Positions 1 to 8,937 of a stretch of DNA of 58,401 nt are shown here, in pieces. The notes beneath the pieces were generated by a model. That model did no database searches. It was not told the DNA's origin and saw nothing but the letters and a program-made list of their open reading frames with translations. Source of the DNA: Bacillus sp. 165 (GTDB lineage Bacteria; Bacillota; Bacilli; Bacillales; Bacillaceae_G); assembly GCF_017742235.1 (NCBI RefSeq), contig NZ_JAGHKQ010000008.1, forward strand, positions 1 through 58,401, written 5' to 3'. The position numbers and the translations under genes are program-made. Position 1 is the first letter of the stretch; every line of letters begins with the position of its first letter.

Positions 1-126
<126 letters not shown>

Positions 127-216
127 GTGTTTGACTTGCTCATTTAAAACTTGACGTTTGTTTCTTGTTTTGTTCAGTTTTCAAAGAACCACTGTGCCGC
201 TCAAAGCGACTTTTTT

Positions 217-245
217 AATATATCATTTCATCAATCCGATGTCAA
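217..245 (-). promoter_or_regulatory. rrn promoter P2
   Basis: On the minus strand TTGACA (240-245) is followed by a 17-nt spacer and TATATT (217-222). It lies about 95 nt upstream of the 16S 5' end, the normal position of the proximal rrn promoter in Bacillus. Confidence 0.85.
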
Positions 246-293
246 CTACTGTTTTCATCTCTTTTTTTCGTTGCTGTCGAACCGACGAACATT

Positions 294-322
294 AATATAC
301 CATGTACTTTTTTAAAACACAA
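294..322 (-). promoter_or_regulatory. rrn promoter P1
   Basis: On the minus strand TTGTGT (317-322), a 17-nt spacer and TATATT (294-299) form a second promoter-like element 77 nt upstream of P2. Tandem P1/P2 promoters are typical of Bacillus rrn operons. The rest of 323-591 is AT-rich; no gene is seen there. Confidence 0.65.
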
Positions 323-591
323 CCCTATTTTCAAAAAAAATTATATTTCAATATATTTTCAAAAACACCATCGTCCATAGCTCCTAATAAGAGAATTAAT
401 CCCCTTGTGTATTCTAACTCATTCACCGTTCACTCCTTCTCCCTGCCTTTCTTGCTCTAAAGCCCAAAAGCTTTCATAAATCTAATAAAAATAACCTGTA
501 CCTTGATTTCACTTTCTAATACTATCTCCTCCTCTGACCCATATATTTAGTAACAACACCTTTTGGCACATTGATAAAGGAGAGATTAGTT

Positions 592-1272
592 ATGGATTAT
601 ACAGACATATTAATAAAACTCGGTCTTTCTGCTGTACTCGGATTGGTTATCGGACTAGAAAGGGAATTAAGAAGAAAACCTCTTGGACTAAAAACCTGCT
701 TGGTTATTTCTATCATCAGTTGTCTTCTTACGATTGTTTCTATTGAATCTGCCTATATGGTTCCTGATGATGCTAAAATCCGTACAGATCCTATGCGTCT
801 GACCGCTCAAATTATAAGCGGTATTGGCTTTTTAGGAGGCGGAGTTATTCTGCGAAGGGGAAACGACAGCATTGCAGGATTGACAACAGCCGCTATGATT
901 TGGGGGGCATCTGGTATAGGTATAGCAGTAGGAGCAAATTTTTATGCTGAAGCGATAGCAGGTATGGTTTTTTTAATAGTTAGCGTGGAGCTTATCCCGT
1001 TAATTCTAGGAGTAATCGGACCAAAATCTCTTCAGCAGCGTGATATAGGATTAAAGCTTATCATAAATGATATGGAAAACATCCCTAAAGTGATTGAAGA
1101 AATCAAAAGCATGGATATCCGCCTCAAAAATATGAAGATTAAAACACTAGAAAGCGGCGAGCATTTTGTCCAAGCAAAGCTTTCTGTTAACCAAAAGCTT
1201 CACACAACAGACATTTATTATGCTATCCATAAAATCACCAATGTTAAAGGTACAGAGGTAGAAAGTTTATAA
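592..1272 (+). CDS. MgtC/SapB family membrane protein
   Basis: A 226-residue protein of the MgtC/SapB family. The N-terminal part (about residues 5-140) is a bundle of hydrophobic helices with the family motifs GLVIGLERE and GIGFLGGG; the C-terminal 80 residues form a soluble ACT-like regulatory domain. Family members are linked to growth in low Mg2+ or to inhibition of the F-type ATPase; which applies here is not shown by sequence. The ATG at 592 is chosen over a TTG at 571 because AAAGGAGAG sits 7 nt upstream of it. It is followed after 79 nt by the K+ channel gene in the same direction, so the two could be co-transcribed. Confidence 0.85.
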   Translation: MDYTDILIKLGLSAVLGLVIGLERELRRKPLGLKTCLVISIISCLLTIVSIESAYMVPDDAKIRTDPMRLTAQIISGIGFLGGGVILRRGNDSIAGLTTAAMIWGASGIGIAVGANFYAEAIAGMVFLIVSVELIPLILGVIGPKSLQQRDIGLKLIINDMENIPKVIEEIKSMDIRLKNMKIKTLESGEHFVQAKLSVNQKLHTTDIYYAIHKITNVKGTEVESL

Positions 1273-1351
1273 TTTTCCTTTTCTCCTGTGTTTTAGATGA
1301 TGAATATGGACAAAATAAGAGGTAGTCAACAGCTAGCAGGAGGAAAAGCCT

Positions 1352-2347
1352 TTGAACTCTAACCCGACATTCACTGAGGTATTTCGCAGTTCTATTCTGC
1401 TTCGCATTATTCTTATAATGGGAAGTGTTGTCACTCTCTGCGGAATCATCATGCATTATATGGAACCTAAAGTGTTTCCTACTTTTTTTGATGGAATTTG
1501 GTGGGCCATCGTTACAATTTTTACTATTGGCTATGGAGATTACGTCCCCCTTAGCTTCGGCGGAAAAATATTTGCTATCATTATGATTTTAGCAGGCACA
1601 GGTCTAGGCTCCTATTATATGATTTCTTTCGCTACACAATTAGTTAATCAGCAATACTCTAAGATAAAAGGAGAAAAAGCCTTTTCGTTTACAGACCATA
1701 TTATTATTGTCGGTTGGAACGAGCGCACAAGAAATATCGTTCTTCAAATGCAGCACTTAAATTCTGCTCATAAACTGATTTTAGTAGATGAGACACTCCC
1801 AAATGTTCCAAGAGCATTTGCATACTTGCCTTTTATTAAAGGTTCTCCTCATCAAGATGCAACCTTTGAAAAAGCAAATATTGCTCATGCAAGCACAATT
1901 TTAATTACCGCTGATCAAGAAAAAAATGAAAGTACCGCCGATACACACTCGATTTTAACAATATTAACAGCAAAAGGAATCAATCCAAATCTATATTGTA
2001 TTGTAGAAATGACCACTTCGGAGCAAGTAGAAAATGCAAAACGGGCAGGAGCAGATGAGATTGTGCAAACTAATCAAATAACAGGTCATATATTAACAAC
2101 ATCATTGTTATTCCCCACAATATCGACCACCTTTTTAGAGATTTATAATCAATTGAGTACAACAAAAATACAGCTCGTAGATGTTTCTGATAGCATGGAT
2201 GGGAGGCTATTCCGAGATTGTAGTCAGCAGTTGCTTGAGCAACATATGATTGTTATTGGAGTTAAAAAAAATGGACAAAATTTAATTAATCCTCCTCATC
2301 CATTTACTGTGTCAAGCACGGACAAGTTTATCGTTCTTAAGGGGTAA
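1352..2347 (+). CDS. yugO: Potassium channel protein with RCK (TrkA-N) domain
   Basis: A 331-residue two-helix K+ channel subunit: TM1 at about residues 17-35, a pore loop with the selectivity filter TIGYG (58-62), TM2 at about 73-92, then a cytoplasmic Rossmann-like RCK domain beginning near residue 110 and a C-terminal TrkA-C-like segment. It is closest in layout to B. subtilis YugO, whose K+ efflux underlies electrical signalling in biofilms, and it keeps the yugO-yugN-pgi gene order. Start is TTG with AGGAGGA upstream. Its 3' end overlaps the convergent yugN by 11 nt. Confidence 0.88.
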   Translation: MNSNPTFTEVFRSSILLRIILIMGSVVTLCGIIMHYMEPKVFPTFFDGIWWAIVTIFTIGYGDYVPLSFGGKIFAIIMILAGTGLGSYYMISFATQLVNQQYSKIKGEKAFSFTDHIIIVGWNERTRNIVLQMQHLNSAHKLILVDETLPNVPRAFAYLPFIKGSPHQDATFEKANIAHASTILITADQEKNESTADTHSILTILTAKGINPNLYCIVEMTTSEQVENAKRAGADEIVQTNQITGHILTTSLLFPTISTTFLEIYNQLSTTKIQLVDVSDSMDGRLFRDCSQQLLEQHMIVIGVKKNGQNLINPPHPFTVSSTDKFIVLKG

Positions 2348-2747
2348 GAAGTGTTTCCTCAAGTTCTCGAACCAACGCTCGCCCGATATCCACATATTTT
2401 TGTGCAACTTTAGCATCTGGGTTTTTCGGTTCAGAAAATTGATCAAGAGAAGTAAGCCCTGCCGCTAAGGTATTCACATTATCATCAAGATTGTCTTGAT
2501 ATTCGTGAGATAAGACATACGGTGTACCGATTTTCACAACTGTCCCTTTAGAGTCTAGTTGTCCATCTACCGCTTCAAACGGGACACGTAAAAACTGGTA
2601 TCCATTTTCTGTATCAATTTGATAATCCAGCATTCCCTTATCGTAATCCCAGTTGCCGCCGATCACATATCCAAGTGGCTTTAACAACTGCTCCAATTTA
2701 TAAAGTTGAAATACTTCTCCTTCAATTTTTGATTTAATTGGTATCAT
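2337..2747 (-). CDS. yugN: YugN-like family protein
   Basis: A 136-residue cytosolic protein of the YugN family, of unknown biochemical function. It has no signal peptide or membrane segment and is mixed alpha/beta with many acidic residues. The ATG at 2747 is preceded by GAAAGGAAGG; a longer frame reaching to 2819 has no ribosome site. It lies between yugO (convergent, tails overlapping) and pgi, as in B. subtilis. A terminator separates it from pgi, so it has its own transcript. Confidence 0.8.
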   Translation of the reverse strand: MIPIKSKIEGEVFQLYKLEQLLKPLGYVIGGNWDYDKGMLDYQIDTENGYQFLRVPFEAVDGQLDSKGTVVKIGTPYVLSHEYQDNLDDNVNTLAAGLTSLDQFSEPKNPDAKVAQKYVDIGRALVRELEETLLTP

Positions 2748-2820
2748 TTTGTTCCTTCCTTTCTGCTTGAGAGCTACTATGCTGTAGCTTTCCCTACTAT
2801 AGATATTTTTAGCAAACAAA

Positions 2821-2850
2821 AAGACTTCGGCAGAAACCGAAGTCTTTTTG
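2821..2850 (-). terminator. pgi intrinsic terminator
   Basis: On the minus strand AAAGACTTCGG and CCGAAGTCTTT form an 11-bp stem followed by a T-run, directly downstream of the pgi stop codon. Confidence 0.9.
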
Positions 2851-2853
2851 CGC

Positions 2854-4206
2854 TTATTTTAAGCGCTCTTCTAATTGTGCTTTCAATTCTTCAAAACCTG
2901 GCTTGCCCAAAAGAGCAAACATGTTCTTTTTATATGCTTCCACGCCTGGTTGATCGAATGGATTCACGCCAAGCAAGTAGCCGCTCATCGCACAAGCTTT
3001 TTCAAAGAAATATACAAGATAACCAAATGTATATTCGTTTAGCTCTGGAATGTTCACAATCAAGTTAGGCACTCCGCCATCAGTATGAGCTAATAATGTA
3101 CCCTCAAATGCTTTTTTATTTACGAAATCTACAGTTCTCCCTGCTAAATAATTCAGTCCGTCTAAATCTGTAGCCTCCGCTTGGATTTCCAGTTCATGAC
3201 GAGGTTTTTCTAAATTCAAAACCGTCTCAAATAAGTCGCGGCGGCCTTCCTGTACGTATTGTCCTAATGAATGCAAATCCGTAGAGAAGTTTGCCGAAGA
3301 AGGGTAAATACCTTTTTGATCCTTCCCTTCACTTTCACCGAACAATTGCTTCCACCATTCTGCAAAATATTGTAATGCCGGCTCATAGTTCACCAACATT
3401 TCAATTGTTTTCCCTTTATTATATAGGGCGTTGCGAACCGCTGCATATTGATAGGCAGGATTCTCTTCTAACTCTGACTTTCCAAAATCTTCATATGCTT
3501 TTTGAGCACCCTTCATCATGTCTTCAATGCTCAGACCGCTTACCGCAATTGGAAGCAAACCCACTGCTGTTAATACGGAAAAACGTCCGCCAACATCGTC
3601 AGGAATGACAAATGTTTCGTATCCTTCTTCATCAGCAAATGTTTTCAATGCTCCGCGCGCTTTATCTGTTGTTGCATAAATACGCTGTTTCGCTTCTTCT
3701 TTTCCATATTTCTCTTCTAATACTTTACGGAAAATACGGAACGCGAGCGCCGGCTCCGTTGTTGTGCCAGATTTGGAAATAACATTGATGGAGAAATCTT
3801 TACCTTCTAACACATCCAATAAGTCTTTCATGTATGTAGAGCTAATATTTTGTCCGACAAAAATAACTTGCGGCGTATTCCGCTGTTCTTTCGTCAGCAC
3901 ATTGTAAAAGGAATGATTTAACATTTCGATAGCAGCACGTGCTCCTAAATAAGAGCCACCAATTCCGATTACTAGCAAAATGTCAGAATCATTTTTAATC
4001 TTTTCTGCACACTTCTGAATACGTGCAAATTCTTCTTTGTCGTAGTCATTCGGCAGTTCAACCCATCCTAAAAAGTCGCTGCCTGCTCCTGTTTGTTCAT
4101 GAATCACGTGATGGCACAGCTTCACAGCATCACGCAGGTATGTAAGCTCATGCTCGCCAATAAATGATAATGCTTTGGAATAATCAAACTTTACATGTGT
4201 ACTCAT
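2854..4206 (-). CDS. pgi: Glucose-6-phosphate isomerase
   Basis: A 450-residue phosphoglucose isomerase interconverting glucose-6-phosphate and fructose-6-phosphate in glycolysis and gluconeogenesis. The sugar-isomerase motif [14 protein letters not shown] and the glycine-rich [11 protein letters not shown] are present, and the length equals that of the Bacillus enzyme. ATG start with GGAGGG upstream. It has its own terminator immediately downstream. About 95 nt upstream (4300-4313), TGAAAGCGTCATCA matches the CcpA cre consensus with one mismatch; whether it functions is unknown. Confidence 0.97.
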   Translation of the reverse strand: MSTHVKFDYSKALSFIGEHELTYLRDAVKLCHHVIHEQTGAGSDFLGWVELPNDYDKEEFARIQKCAEKIKNDSDILLVIGIGGSYLGARAAIEMLNHSFYNVLTKEQRNTPQVIFVGQNISSTYMKDLLDVLEGKDFSINVISKSGTTTEPALAFRIFRKVLEEKYGKEEAKQRIYATTDKARGALKTFADEEGYETFVIPDDVGGRFSVLTAVGLLPIAVSGLSIEDMMKGAQKAYEDFGKSELEENPAYQYAAVRNALYNKGKTIEMLVNYEPALQYFAEWWKQLFGESEGKDQKGIYPSSANFSTDLHSLGQYVQEGRRDLFETVLNLEKPRHELEIQAEATDLDGLNYLAGRTVDFVNKKAFEGTLLAHTDGGVPNLIVNIPELNEYTFGYLVYFFEKACAMSGYLLGVNPFDQPGVEAYKKNMFALLGKPGFEELKAQLEERLK

Positions 4207-4348
4207 CTTTTTCCCTCCATTTAGGCCATTTAGGTCAAAAATCCTTATTCTGTATACACTTTAACGAAACACAGCACGTAAATCAAGAAGGCGGCTACTT
4301 GAAAGCGTCATCAAAATAAATAATTCTATAAACGGTCATAAAACGACA

Positions 4349-4384
4349 AAAAGAGTCAATGCAGCAGCATTGACCCTTTCTTTT
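4349..4384 (-). terminator. Terminator of the iron alcohol dehydrogenase gene
   Basis: On the minus strand AAAGGGTCAATGC pairs imperfectly with GCATTGACTCTTT and is followed by a T-rich tract, just after the stop codon at 4385. Confidence 0.85.
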
Positions 4385-5557
4385 TTATAACGACGCCTCA
4401 TAAATCGCAAGCACATCTTCTTTATCAAGTTTTTTGAAGTTACCAAATGGGCCGTATACTACCGCTTTGTCAGCCATCACTTCCAACTTATCTCTGCCGA
4501 TATCGTAGTCAGCTAGACGGGACGGTGCTCCAATAGAGTTCCAGAAATTACGAAGTGCCTCAATTCCTTCCATCGCAATCTCATGGTCTGTCTTGCCTTC
4601 TGTTTCAACTTCAAAGACACGAACAGCAAATTGCTTAAAGCGGGCCACATTTTCATCTAACACATGCTTCATCCAATTTGGGAACAAAATGGCCAAACCG
4701 CCCCCATGAGGAATATCGTATACAGCAGACACCGCATGCTCAATATTATGAGTTGCCCAATCACCGCGTACTCCCATTCCTAAAATACCGTTTAGTGCCA
4801 TGGTACCGCAATATAGAATTGTTTCGCGATACTCATAGTTCTCTAAATCATTTACCAGCTTTGGTGCGGTTTCGATTACTGTTTTTAATAAAGATTCACA
4901 GTAACGATCCTGCAGCTGCGTATTTGTACCTTGATGAAAATACGATTCTAATACATGAGACATGACATCAACTATACCATAAATTGTTTGGTTTAACGGA
5001 ACCGTAAACGTATGTACAGGGTCCAAAATAGAAAATTTCGGGAACACCGCAGGGCTGCCCCATCCATACTTTTCTTTTGTTTCCCAGTTTGTAATTACAG
5101 AGCCTGCGTTCATTTCAGATCCTGTCGCTGCTAATGTCAACACTGTTCCAAAGGGAAGCGCCTCTTGAGCGACTGCTTTTCGCGTCATAAAATCCCATAC
5201 ATCCCCGTCATACTTAGCTCCAGCTGCGATAGCTTTGGTACAGTCGATTACACTGCCGCCTCCAACTGCCAATAAGAACTCTATTCCATTTTCTTTACAG
5301 ATAGAAACCCCTTCTTTAACAGTTGACAGACGCGGATTCGGTTCCACTCCGCTCAATTCCCAAACTTCGGCACTTTGCTCTTGTAAAATAGACATTACAT
5401 TATTATAAATACCATTTTTCTTAATACTGCCGCCTCCATATACAAGCAGCACCTTTGTTCCATACTTGACGATCTCCGTTTTTAGTTCTGTTAATTGACC
5501 TTTTCCAAAAATCAATTTTGTAGGGTTATAAAACGAGAAATTTTGCAATCTGTTCAC
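4385..5557 (-). CDS. yugJ: Iron-containing alcohol dehydrogenase
   Basis: A 390-residue group III (iron-dependent) alcohol dehydrogenase, closest in layout to B. subtilis YugJ/YugK and the BdhA butanol dehydrogenases; substrate not determinable. The NAD(P)-binding GGGS motifs lie near residues 61 and 100. The Fe-ligand set is seen as Asp-x3-His in GIVDVMSH, then the His residues of DWATHNIEH and DIPHGG. ATG start. In B. subtilis two such genes (yugJ, yugK) sit next to pgi; only one is present here. It is divergent from yuzA. Confidence 0.9.
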   Translation of the reverse strand: MNRLQNFSFYNPTKLIFGKGQLTELKTEIVKYGTKVLLVYGGGSIKKNGIYNNVMSILQEQSAEVWELSGVEPNPRLSTVKEGVSICKENGIEFLLAVGGGSVIDCTKAIAAGAKYDGDVWDFMTRKAVAQEALPFGTVLTLAATGSEMNAGSVITNWETKEKYGWGSPAVFPKFSILDPVHTFTVPLNQTIYGIVDVMSHVLESYFHQGTNTQLQDRYCESLLKTVIETAPKLVNDLENYEYRETILYCGTMALNGILGMGVRGDWATHNIEHAVSAVYDIPHGGGLAILFPNWMKHVLDENVARFKQFAVRVFEVETEGKTDHEIAMEGIEALRNFWNSIGAPSRLADYDIGRDKLEVMADKAVVYGPFGNFKKLDKEDVLAIYEASL

Positions 5558-5681
5558 TCCTTTTTGAGATTTATATCCTTACCATATCAAAAAACTTCTG
5601 TTTTCCAAAAAAATTTGCATAATAACTTTACATTCCATGCATTCTATAAATGAAGCATTCATTGCAAGGAGGATATTCTAT

Positions 5682-5915
5682 ATGAGCACTTTACAACGTA
5701 TTGCATTAGTGTTTACTATAATTGGCGCATTAAACTGGGGACTTATCGGTTTTTTTCAATTTGACTTAGTAGCTGCTATCTTCGGTGGACAAGATGCAGC
5801 CTTATCAAGAATTGTATACGGCATTGTAGGACTTTCTGCTCTCATTAATCTCGGGTTATTATTCAAGCCTTCAGAAGAGCTTGGCACTCATCCAGAAACA
5901 AGAGATGTACACTAA
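5682..5915 (+). CDS. yuzA: DUF378 family small membrane protein
   Basis: A 77-residue protein with two hydrophobic helices (about residues 5-27 and 45-63) and the DUF378 signature ALNWGLIGFFQFDLV. Function unknown. The ATG at 5682 follows AAGGAGGATATTCTAT; an upstream in-frame ATG has no ribosome site. Same position as yuzA of B. subtilis, between the alcohol dehydrogenase and yugI genes. A strong terminator follows. Confidence 0.85.
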   Translation: MSTLQRIALVFTIIGALNWGLIGFFQFDLVAAIFGGQDAALSRIVYGIVGLSALINLGLLFKPSEELGTHPETRDVH

Positions 5916-5965
5916 GCATCCATAAATATTGTTAACACGCGGCTTTGATTTGAAATTTGGGACAA

Positions 5966-6003
5966 CAGTTAAAATGACGTGCAAATCGGCACGTCATTTT
6001 TGT
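5966..6003 (+). terminator. Intrinsic terminator after yuzA
   Basis: AAAATGACGTGC and GCACGTCATTTTT form a 12-bp stem with a 6-nt loop, followed by T-rich sequence. Confidence 0.85.
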
Positions 6004-6215
6004 TGATATCACAACAGCTTTGAGACTTTGATGGAAGTAAACAACAATCGCTGTGTAATGTATTACTTTGACGAACGGTTGTGCCGACAACTCGATAGTT
6101 ACTCGATTTAAATAGTACAACTAAATAAACTTGTATGGTGATAAAGATGAAATGATTATACGGTCGAAAACAGCAGTCAGGCACAACAAAGGCCCATACA
6201 GCAATCTCGTATGAC

Positions 6216-7218
6216 TTGCAGACAAACTTACAGCATGTGAAGGAGGATCTTCAATACTGTTCAGACTTGATTATCCGAGATGTAATATTGGGACAAACCA
6301 AGCAAAGAAAAGCTGCATTAATCCATATACAAGGCATTTCTGGCAATGAATCCATTAGTTTTAATGTTATGAATCCATTATTACAAAAATGGAAACTTCA
6401 AAATATGGATGAGGTAGAAGAATCATTTCTATGGGATGAACTAAAGATGAATACTTTTCGTGTATCTCACGTACAAGCAGAAACCGAATGGAACGCAATG
6501 ATGCTAGCAATCCTCAATGGGGACACTGCTATTTTTGTGGACCATATTTCTAAGGTTCTTCTCCTTGATACAAAAGGTGGACAATTCCGCTCTGTTTCTG
6601 AGTCAACCGCACAAACAATTATTGGAGGACCGAAAGACAGCTTTACTGAATCTATCGCAACTAATATGTCTTTACTGCGCAACCGTATCCGAAATTCGCA
6701 TTTGAAAATGGAAATGCAAAAGGCAGGAGATATCTCCCACACTAACATAGTTATTACCTATGTTGATAACAAGGTGAATCGCGAGATATTGGATAATGTT
6801 AAACAAAAAATTCAAAATATAAATGGAATCTATCTATATCGAATCTCTCATTGAAACAAATATCTATAGTCCTTTCCCTACAGTTTTAGATACAGAGCGT
6901 CCTGATCTAGTAGCTGCCAATATGCTTGAAGGACGTATAGGGGTTCTCATTGATGGTACACCTGTTGCGCTGGTGCTCCCAACTACATTGCCAATGTTTT
7001 TTCAATCACTAGATGATTATTACCAACGGTATCTTGTAGGGGCATTTTTACGCTTATTACGCTTTTTATCTTTTTTTATGACATTACTCGTCCCTGCACT
7101 TTTTCTTGCCTTAATCACACATCATCAAGCGATGATACCGACTCGATTATTAATGAGCTTAGCCGTACAGCGAGAAAGTGTTCTCTTTCCCGCTATTATT
7201 GAACTAATGAGGAGGAAG
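6216..7218 (+). pseudogene. Truncated, frameshifted gerA-type spore germination gene
   Basis: Remnant of a GerA/GerKA-family germinant-receptor A subunit. Residues encoded from 6216 match the soluble N-terminal domain (for example GDTAIFVDH and GGPKDSFTESIATNMSLLR). The frame is broken near 6820-6850, where a stop at 6852-6854 closes the first frame. Homology continues in the +1 frame (IYSPFPTVLDTERPD, then LDDYYQRYLVGAFLRLLRFLSFF) to about 7210. Everything beyond the second or third membrane helix, about 180 residues, is missing, and the remnant runs into the yugI terminator. No B or C subunit genes are present. Confidence 0.85.
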
Positions 7219-7221
7219 GCT

Positions 7222-7257
7222 TTTAAACAAAAAAGAGAAGGTTTGTCCCTTCTCTTT
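7222..7257 (-). terminator. yugI intrinsic terminator
   Basis: AAAGAGAAGG and CCTTCTCTTT form a 10-bp stem that overlaps the yugI stop codon; on the minus strand it is followed by TTTTTTGTTT. It marks the point where the gerA remnant was cut off. Confidence 0.85.
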
Positions 7258-7636
7258 ACTTCGCTGCATTTCCCCTATGTTGGGATTGCGCAATCCATTC
7301 TTCAAGTTTGTTTTGCAAGGTGTTAAACCCGTCAGAAGCAGGTTTTGGCACTCTCATAGTAGCTTGCTTTTTTTCGAATCTGCTTAGGGGTTCATTCTTA
7401 GTCGCTTTTAATGATAAGCTGATTTTGCCTGACTGCTCATCCACTGTCAGCACCTTAACTTCAATTTCTTCTCCAATCTTTAAAAAATCATGAATATCTT
7501 TTACATATCCGTTCGTAATTTCTGAAATATGCACTAGCCCTTGTGTAGATTCATCTAACGCAACAAAAGCTCCATATCCTTGAATACCCGTCACTTTTCC
7601 TTTCACAATCGTTCCTCTATGATATTTATCAGACAT
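7256..7636 (-). CDS. yugI: S1-domain RNA-binding general stress protein 13
   Basis: A 126-residue protein with one S1 RNA-binding domain (residues 8-76: GTIVKGKVTGIQGYGAFV, then GLVHISEI) and a basic C-terminal tail. It corresponds to the YugI/GSP13 family, cold/heat-inducible proteins that associate with ribosomes in Bacillus; the precise role is not settled. ATG start with GGGAGTG upstream. It is monocistronic, with a clear sigma-A promoter at 7678-7706 and a terminator overlapping its stop. Confidence 0.9.
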   Translation of the reverse strand: MSDKYHRGTIVKGKVTGIQGYGAFVALDESTQGLVHISEITNGYVKDIHDFLKIGEEIEVKVLTVDEQSGKISLSLKATKNEPLSRFEKKQATMRVPKPASDGFNTLQNKLEEWIAQSQHRGNAAK

Positions 7637-7677
7637 ACAAACACTCCCATATGTTTACCTTTTTCTAATATTAGTAA

Positions 7678-7706
7678 ATTATACCACGACTTGAATTCCG
7701 ATTCAA
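7678..7706 (-). promoter_or_regulatory. yugI sigma-A promoter
   Basis: On the minus strand TTGAAT (7701-7706), a 17-nt spacer and a perfect TATAAT (7678-7683), 42 nt upstream of the yugI start codon. Confidence 0.8.
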
Positions 7707-7769
7707 AAAGACATTTTGTGTCTAACTGTGGATACAAAGAGAAAAGTATTCTAGCTTTTATGTATATTA

Positions 7770-7858
7770 TTTGCAACAAAAGGATAAAATACTAACACAT
7801 GGCTTTCTAGTATTCCCCCCCTTTTTGGACAAAGTGTTTATCCACTTTGTCCTTTTTT
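7770..7858 (+). ncRNA. Candidate small RNA: C-rich segment ending in an intrinsic terminator
   Basis: Inside the 347-bp gap between yugI and merR, GGACAAAGTG and CACTTTGTCC (7827-7852) form a perfect 10-bp stem followed by TTTTTT on the plus strand. No plus-strand gene precedes it except the distant gerA remnant. Just upstream is an unpaired CCCCCCC tract, the kind of C-rich segment used by Bacillus sRNAs such as FsrA and RoxS to bind ribosome sites. The 5' end is unknown and no strong promoter was found. Confidence 0.3.
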
Positions 7859-7944
7859 ATTTACACAACTTGAGATAATGCAATGATTTATTGCACCACT
7901 TCTCTTGGTTTGTGCCCAACACGAAATCTATGTATACCGTACAA

Positions 7945-7980
7945 GAACGCCGTATGCTTAACATCCTGCATACGGCGTTC
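7945..7980 (-). terminator. Strong hairpin after merR, probable terminator
   Basis: GAACGCCGTATGC and GCATACGGCGTTC form a perfect 13-bp stem next to the merR stop. The T-tract is short on both strands, so termination efficiency is uncertain. Confidence 0.6.
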
Positions 7981-7983
7981 TCT

Positions 7984-8604
7984 TTAGACTATTTGTGGAC
8001 TTCCGCTGCCGGTCAACATCTCTGTTAATTCAGCTAGCCTTGTGACATCCAACGTTTCAGCAGGCGTCCCTTTTTCCATTTCTGCACGCATCTGTTTCAC
8101 CAACTGCGACCATTCTAGTACATACTTTTTTCTTTTTTCAGGCTCTATTAAATCCCCCATCTGTCTTGCCATCTCTGCCAATTGCCCAGGAGAAAAATAG
8201 CCGTCTATCTTCATGTTCATCACCTCTATAACATTAATAAATTGCTCCGGTGTTACCTGCTGCTCACAATTAAGCAGTTCATATATTTTCTCTAATCGAT
8301 CATATAGCTGCTCTTGCACTCGAATACGTTCTTTTACACTCTCTAACTGTACTTTAACGACTTCAAGCGGATTGAAATTTGACTTATTTATGATTTTTTT
8401 AATCTCTTCCAAACCGAAGCCGAGCTGCTTCAGTGATACAATTTGCTGAAGCCTGGCAATATCTGCTTCTGTATAAAGCCTATGCCCCGTATCTGTATAC
8501 TGTGAAGGGCAAAACAATCCAATCTTATCGTAGTGATGGAGCATCCGCACAGTAAGTCCTGTTTGTTTAGGTAGCTCTCCTACCTTCCAATTTCTTTGAC
8601 TCAC
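7984..8604 (-). CDS. MerR-family regulator with shortened TipAS-like domain
   Basis: A 206-residue MerR-family regulator. The N-terminal winged helix (LPKQTGLTVRMLHHYDKIGL) and a coiled-coil dimerisation helix (about residues 75-115) are intact. The C-terminal part resembles the start of a TipAS/Mta-type drug-recognition domain (GYFSPGQLAEMARQ, then EWSQLVKQMRAEMEKGTP). It stops after about 75 residues, roughly half the usual domain. The GTG at 8604 is chosen because GAAGGG lies 6 nt upstream; a TTG at 8610 abuts it. No drug pump or other target adjoins, so the only visible target is its own promoter. Confidence 0.8.
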   Translation of the reverse strand: MSQRNWKVGELPKQTGLTVRMLHHYDKIGLFCPSQYTDTGHRLYTEADIARLQQIVSLKQLGFGLEEIKKIINKSNFNPLEVVKVQLESVKERIRVQEQLYDRLEKIYELLNCEQQVTPEQFINVIEVMNMKIDGYFSPGQLAEMARQMGDLIEPEKRKKYVLEWSQLVKQMRAEMEKGTPAETLDVTRLAELTEMLTGSGSPQIV

Positions 8605-8648
8605 AATCAACCCTTCATTTCGTACGAATGATATTTGCCGGCACCTTC

Positions 8649-8679
8649 ACTATACACCCTGACACAGCGTAAGGTTCAA
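8649..8679 (-). promoter_or_regulatory. MerR-type autoregulated promoter with 19-bp spacer
   Basis: On the minus strand TTGAAC (8674-8679) and TATAGT (8649-8654) are separated by 19 nt instead of 17. The spacer holds the interrupted dyad ACCTTACGC/GTGTCAGGGT. An overlong spacer carrying a dyad is diagnostic of MerR-activated promoters. It lies 45 nt from the merR start, implying autoregulation. Confidence 0.8.
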
Positions 8680-8720
8680 GTCTCTTTTTCATTTTTCTTG
8701 AATTAATTTTTAATAAAAAA

Positions 8721-8802
8721 TACCCCGCGCATGAAATTCTGCATGGGGTAGATCTCATTTCACATTAGATACAACTCGGTCAATGCGCTTGATTGCTTCC
8801 AT
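8721..8802 (-). other. Terminator with a possible gene remnant upstream
   Basis: On the minus strand TACCCC and GGGGTA bracket an imperfect hairpin (8721-8750) followed by TTTTTTATTA, a good intrinsic terminator. No intact gene feeds it. Just upstream a 15-codon frame (8755-8802; ending KRIDRVVSNVK) could be the 3' end of a deleted gene. The rest of 8803-8937 holds nothing recognisable. Confidence 0.35.
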
Positions 8803-8937
8803 CAAACTTCTTCTTTAGCAAAGGAAACACATTATCATTTGAACCGCTTCTTTTGTTGTGGGAAAATATAACCGTCAGAAGATTATTCAGTGATGGTTAT
8901 TTTTCAAACATGTGGAGTAATACGAGGAGGAGATAGA

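Noticed and set aside
4300..4313. cre site controlling pgi
   Set aside because: One mismatch to the consensus and no clear promoter around it; mentioned in the pgi entry but not claimed.
5932..6184. Small minus-strand frames between yuzA and the gerA remnant
   Set aside because: No ribosome sites; one runs through the yuzA terminator, and the products resemble no protein family.
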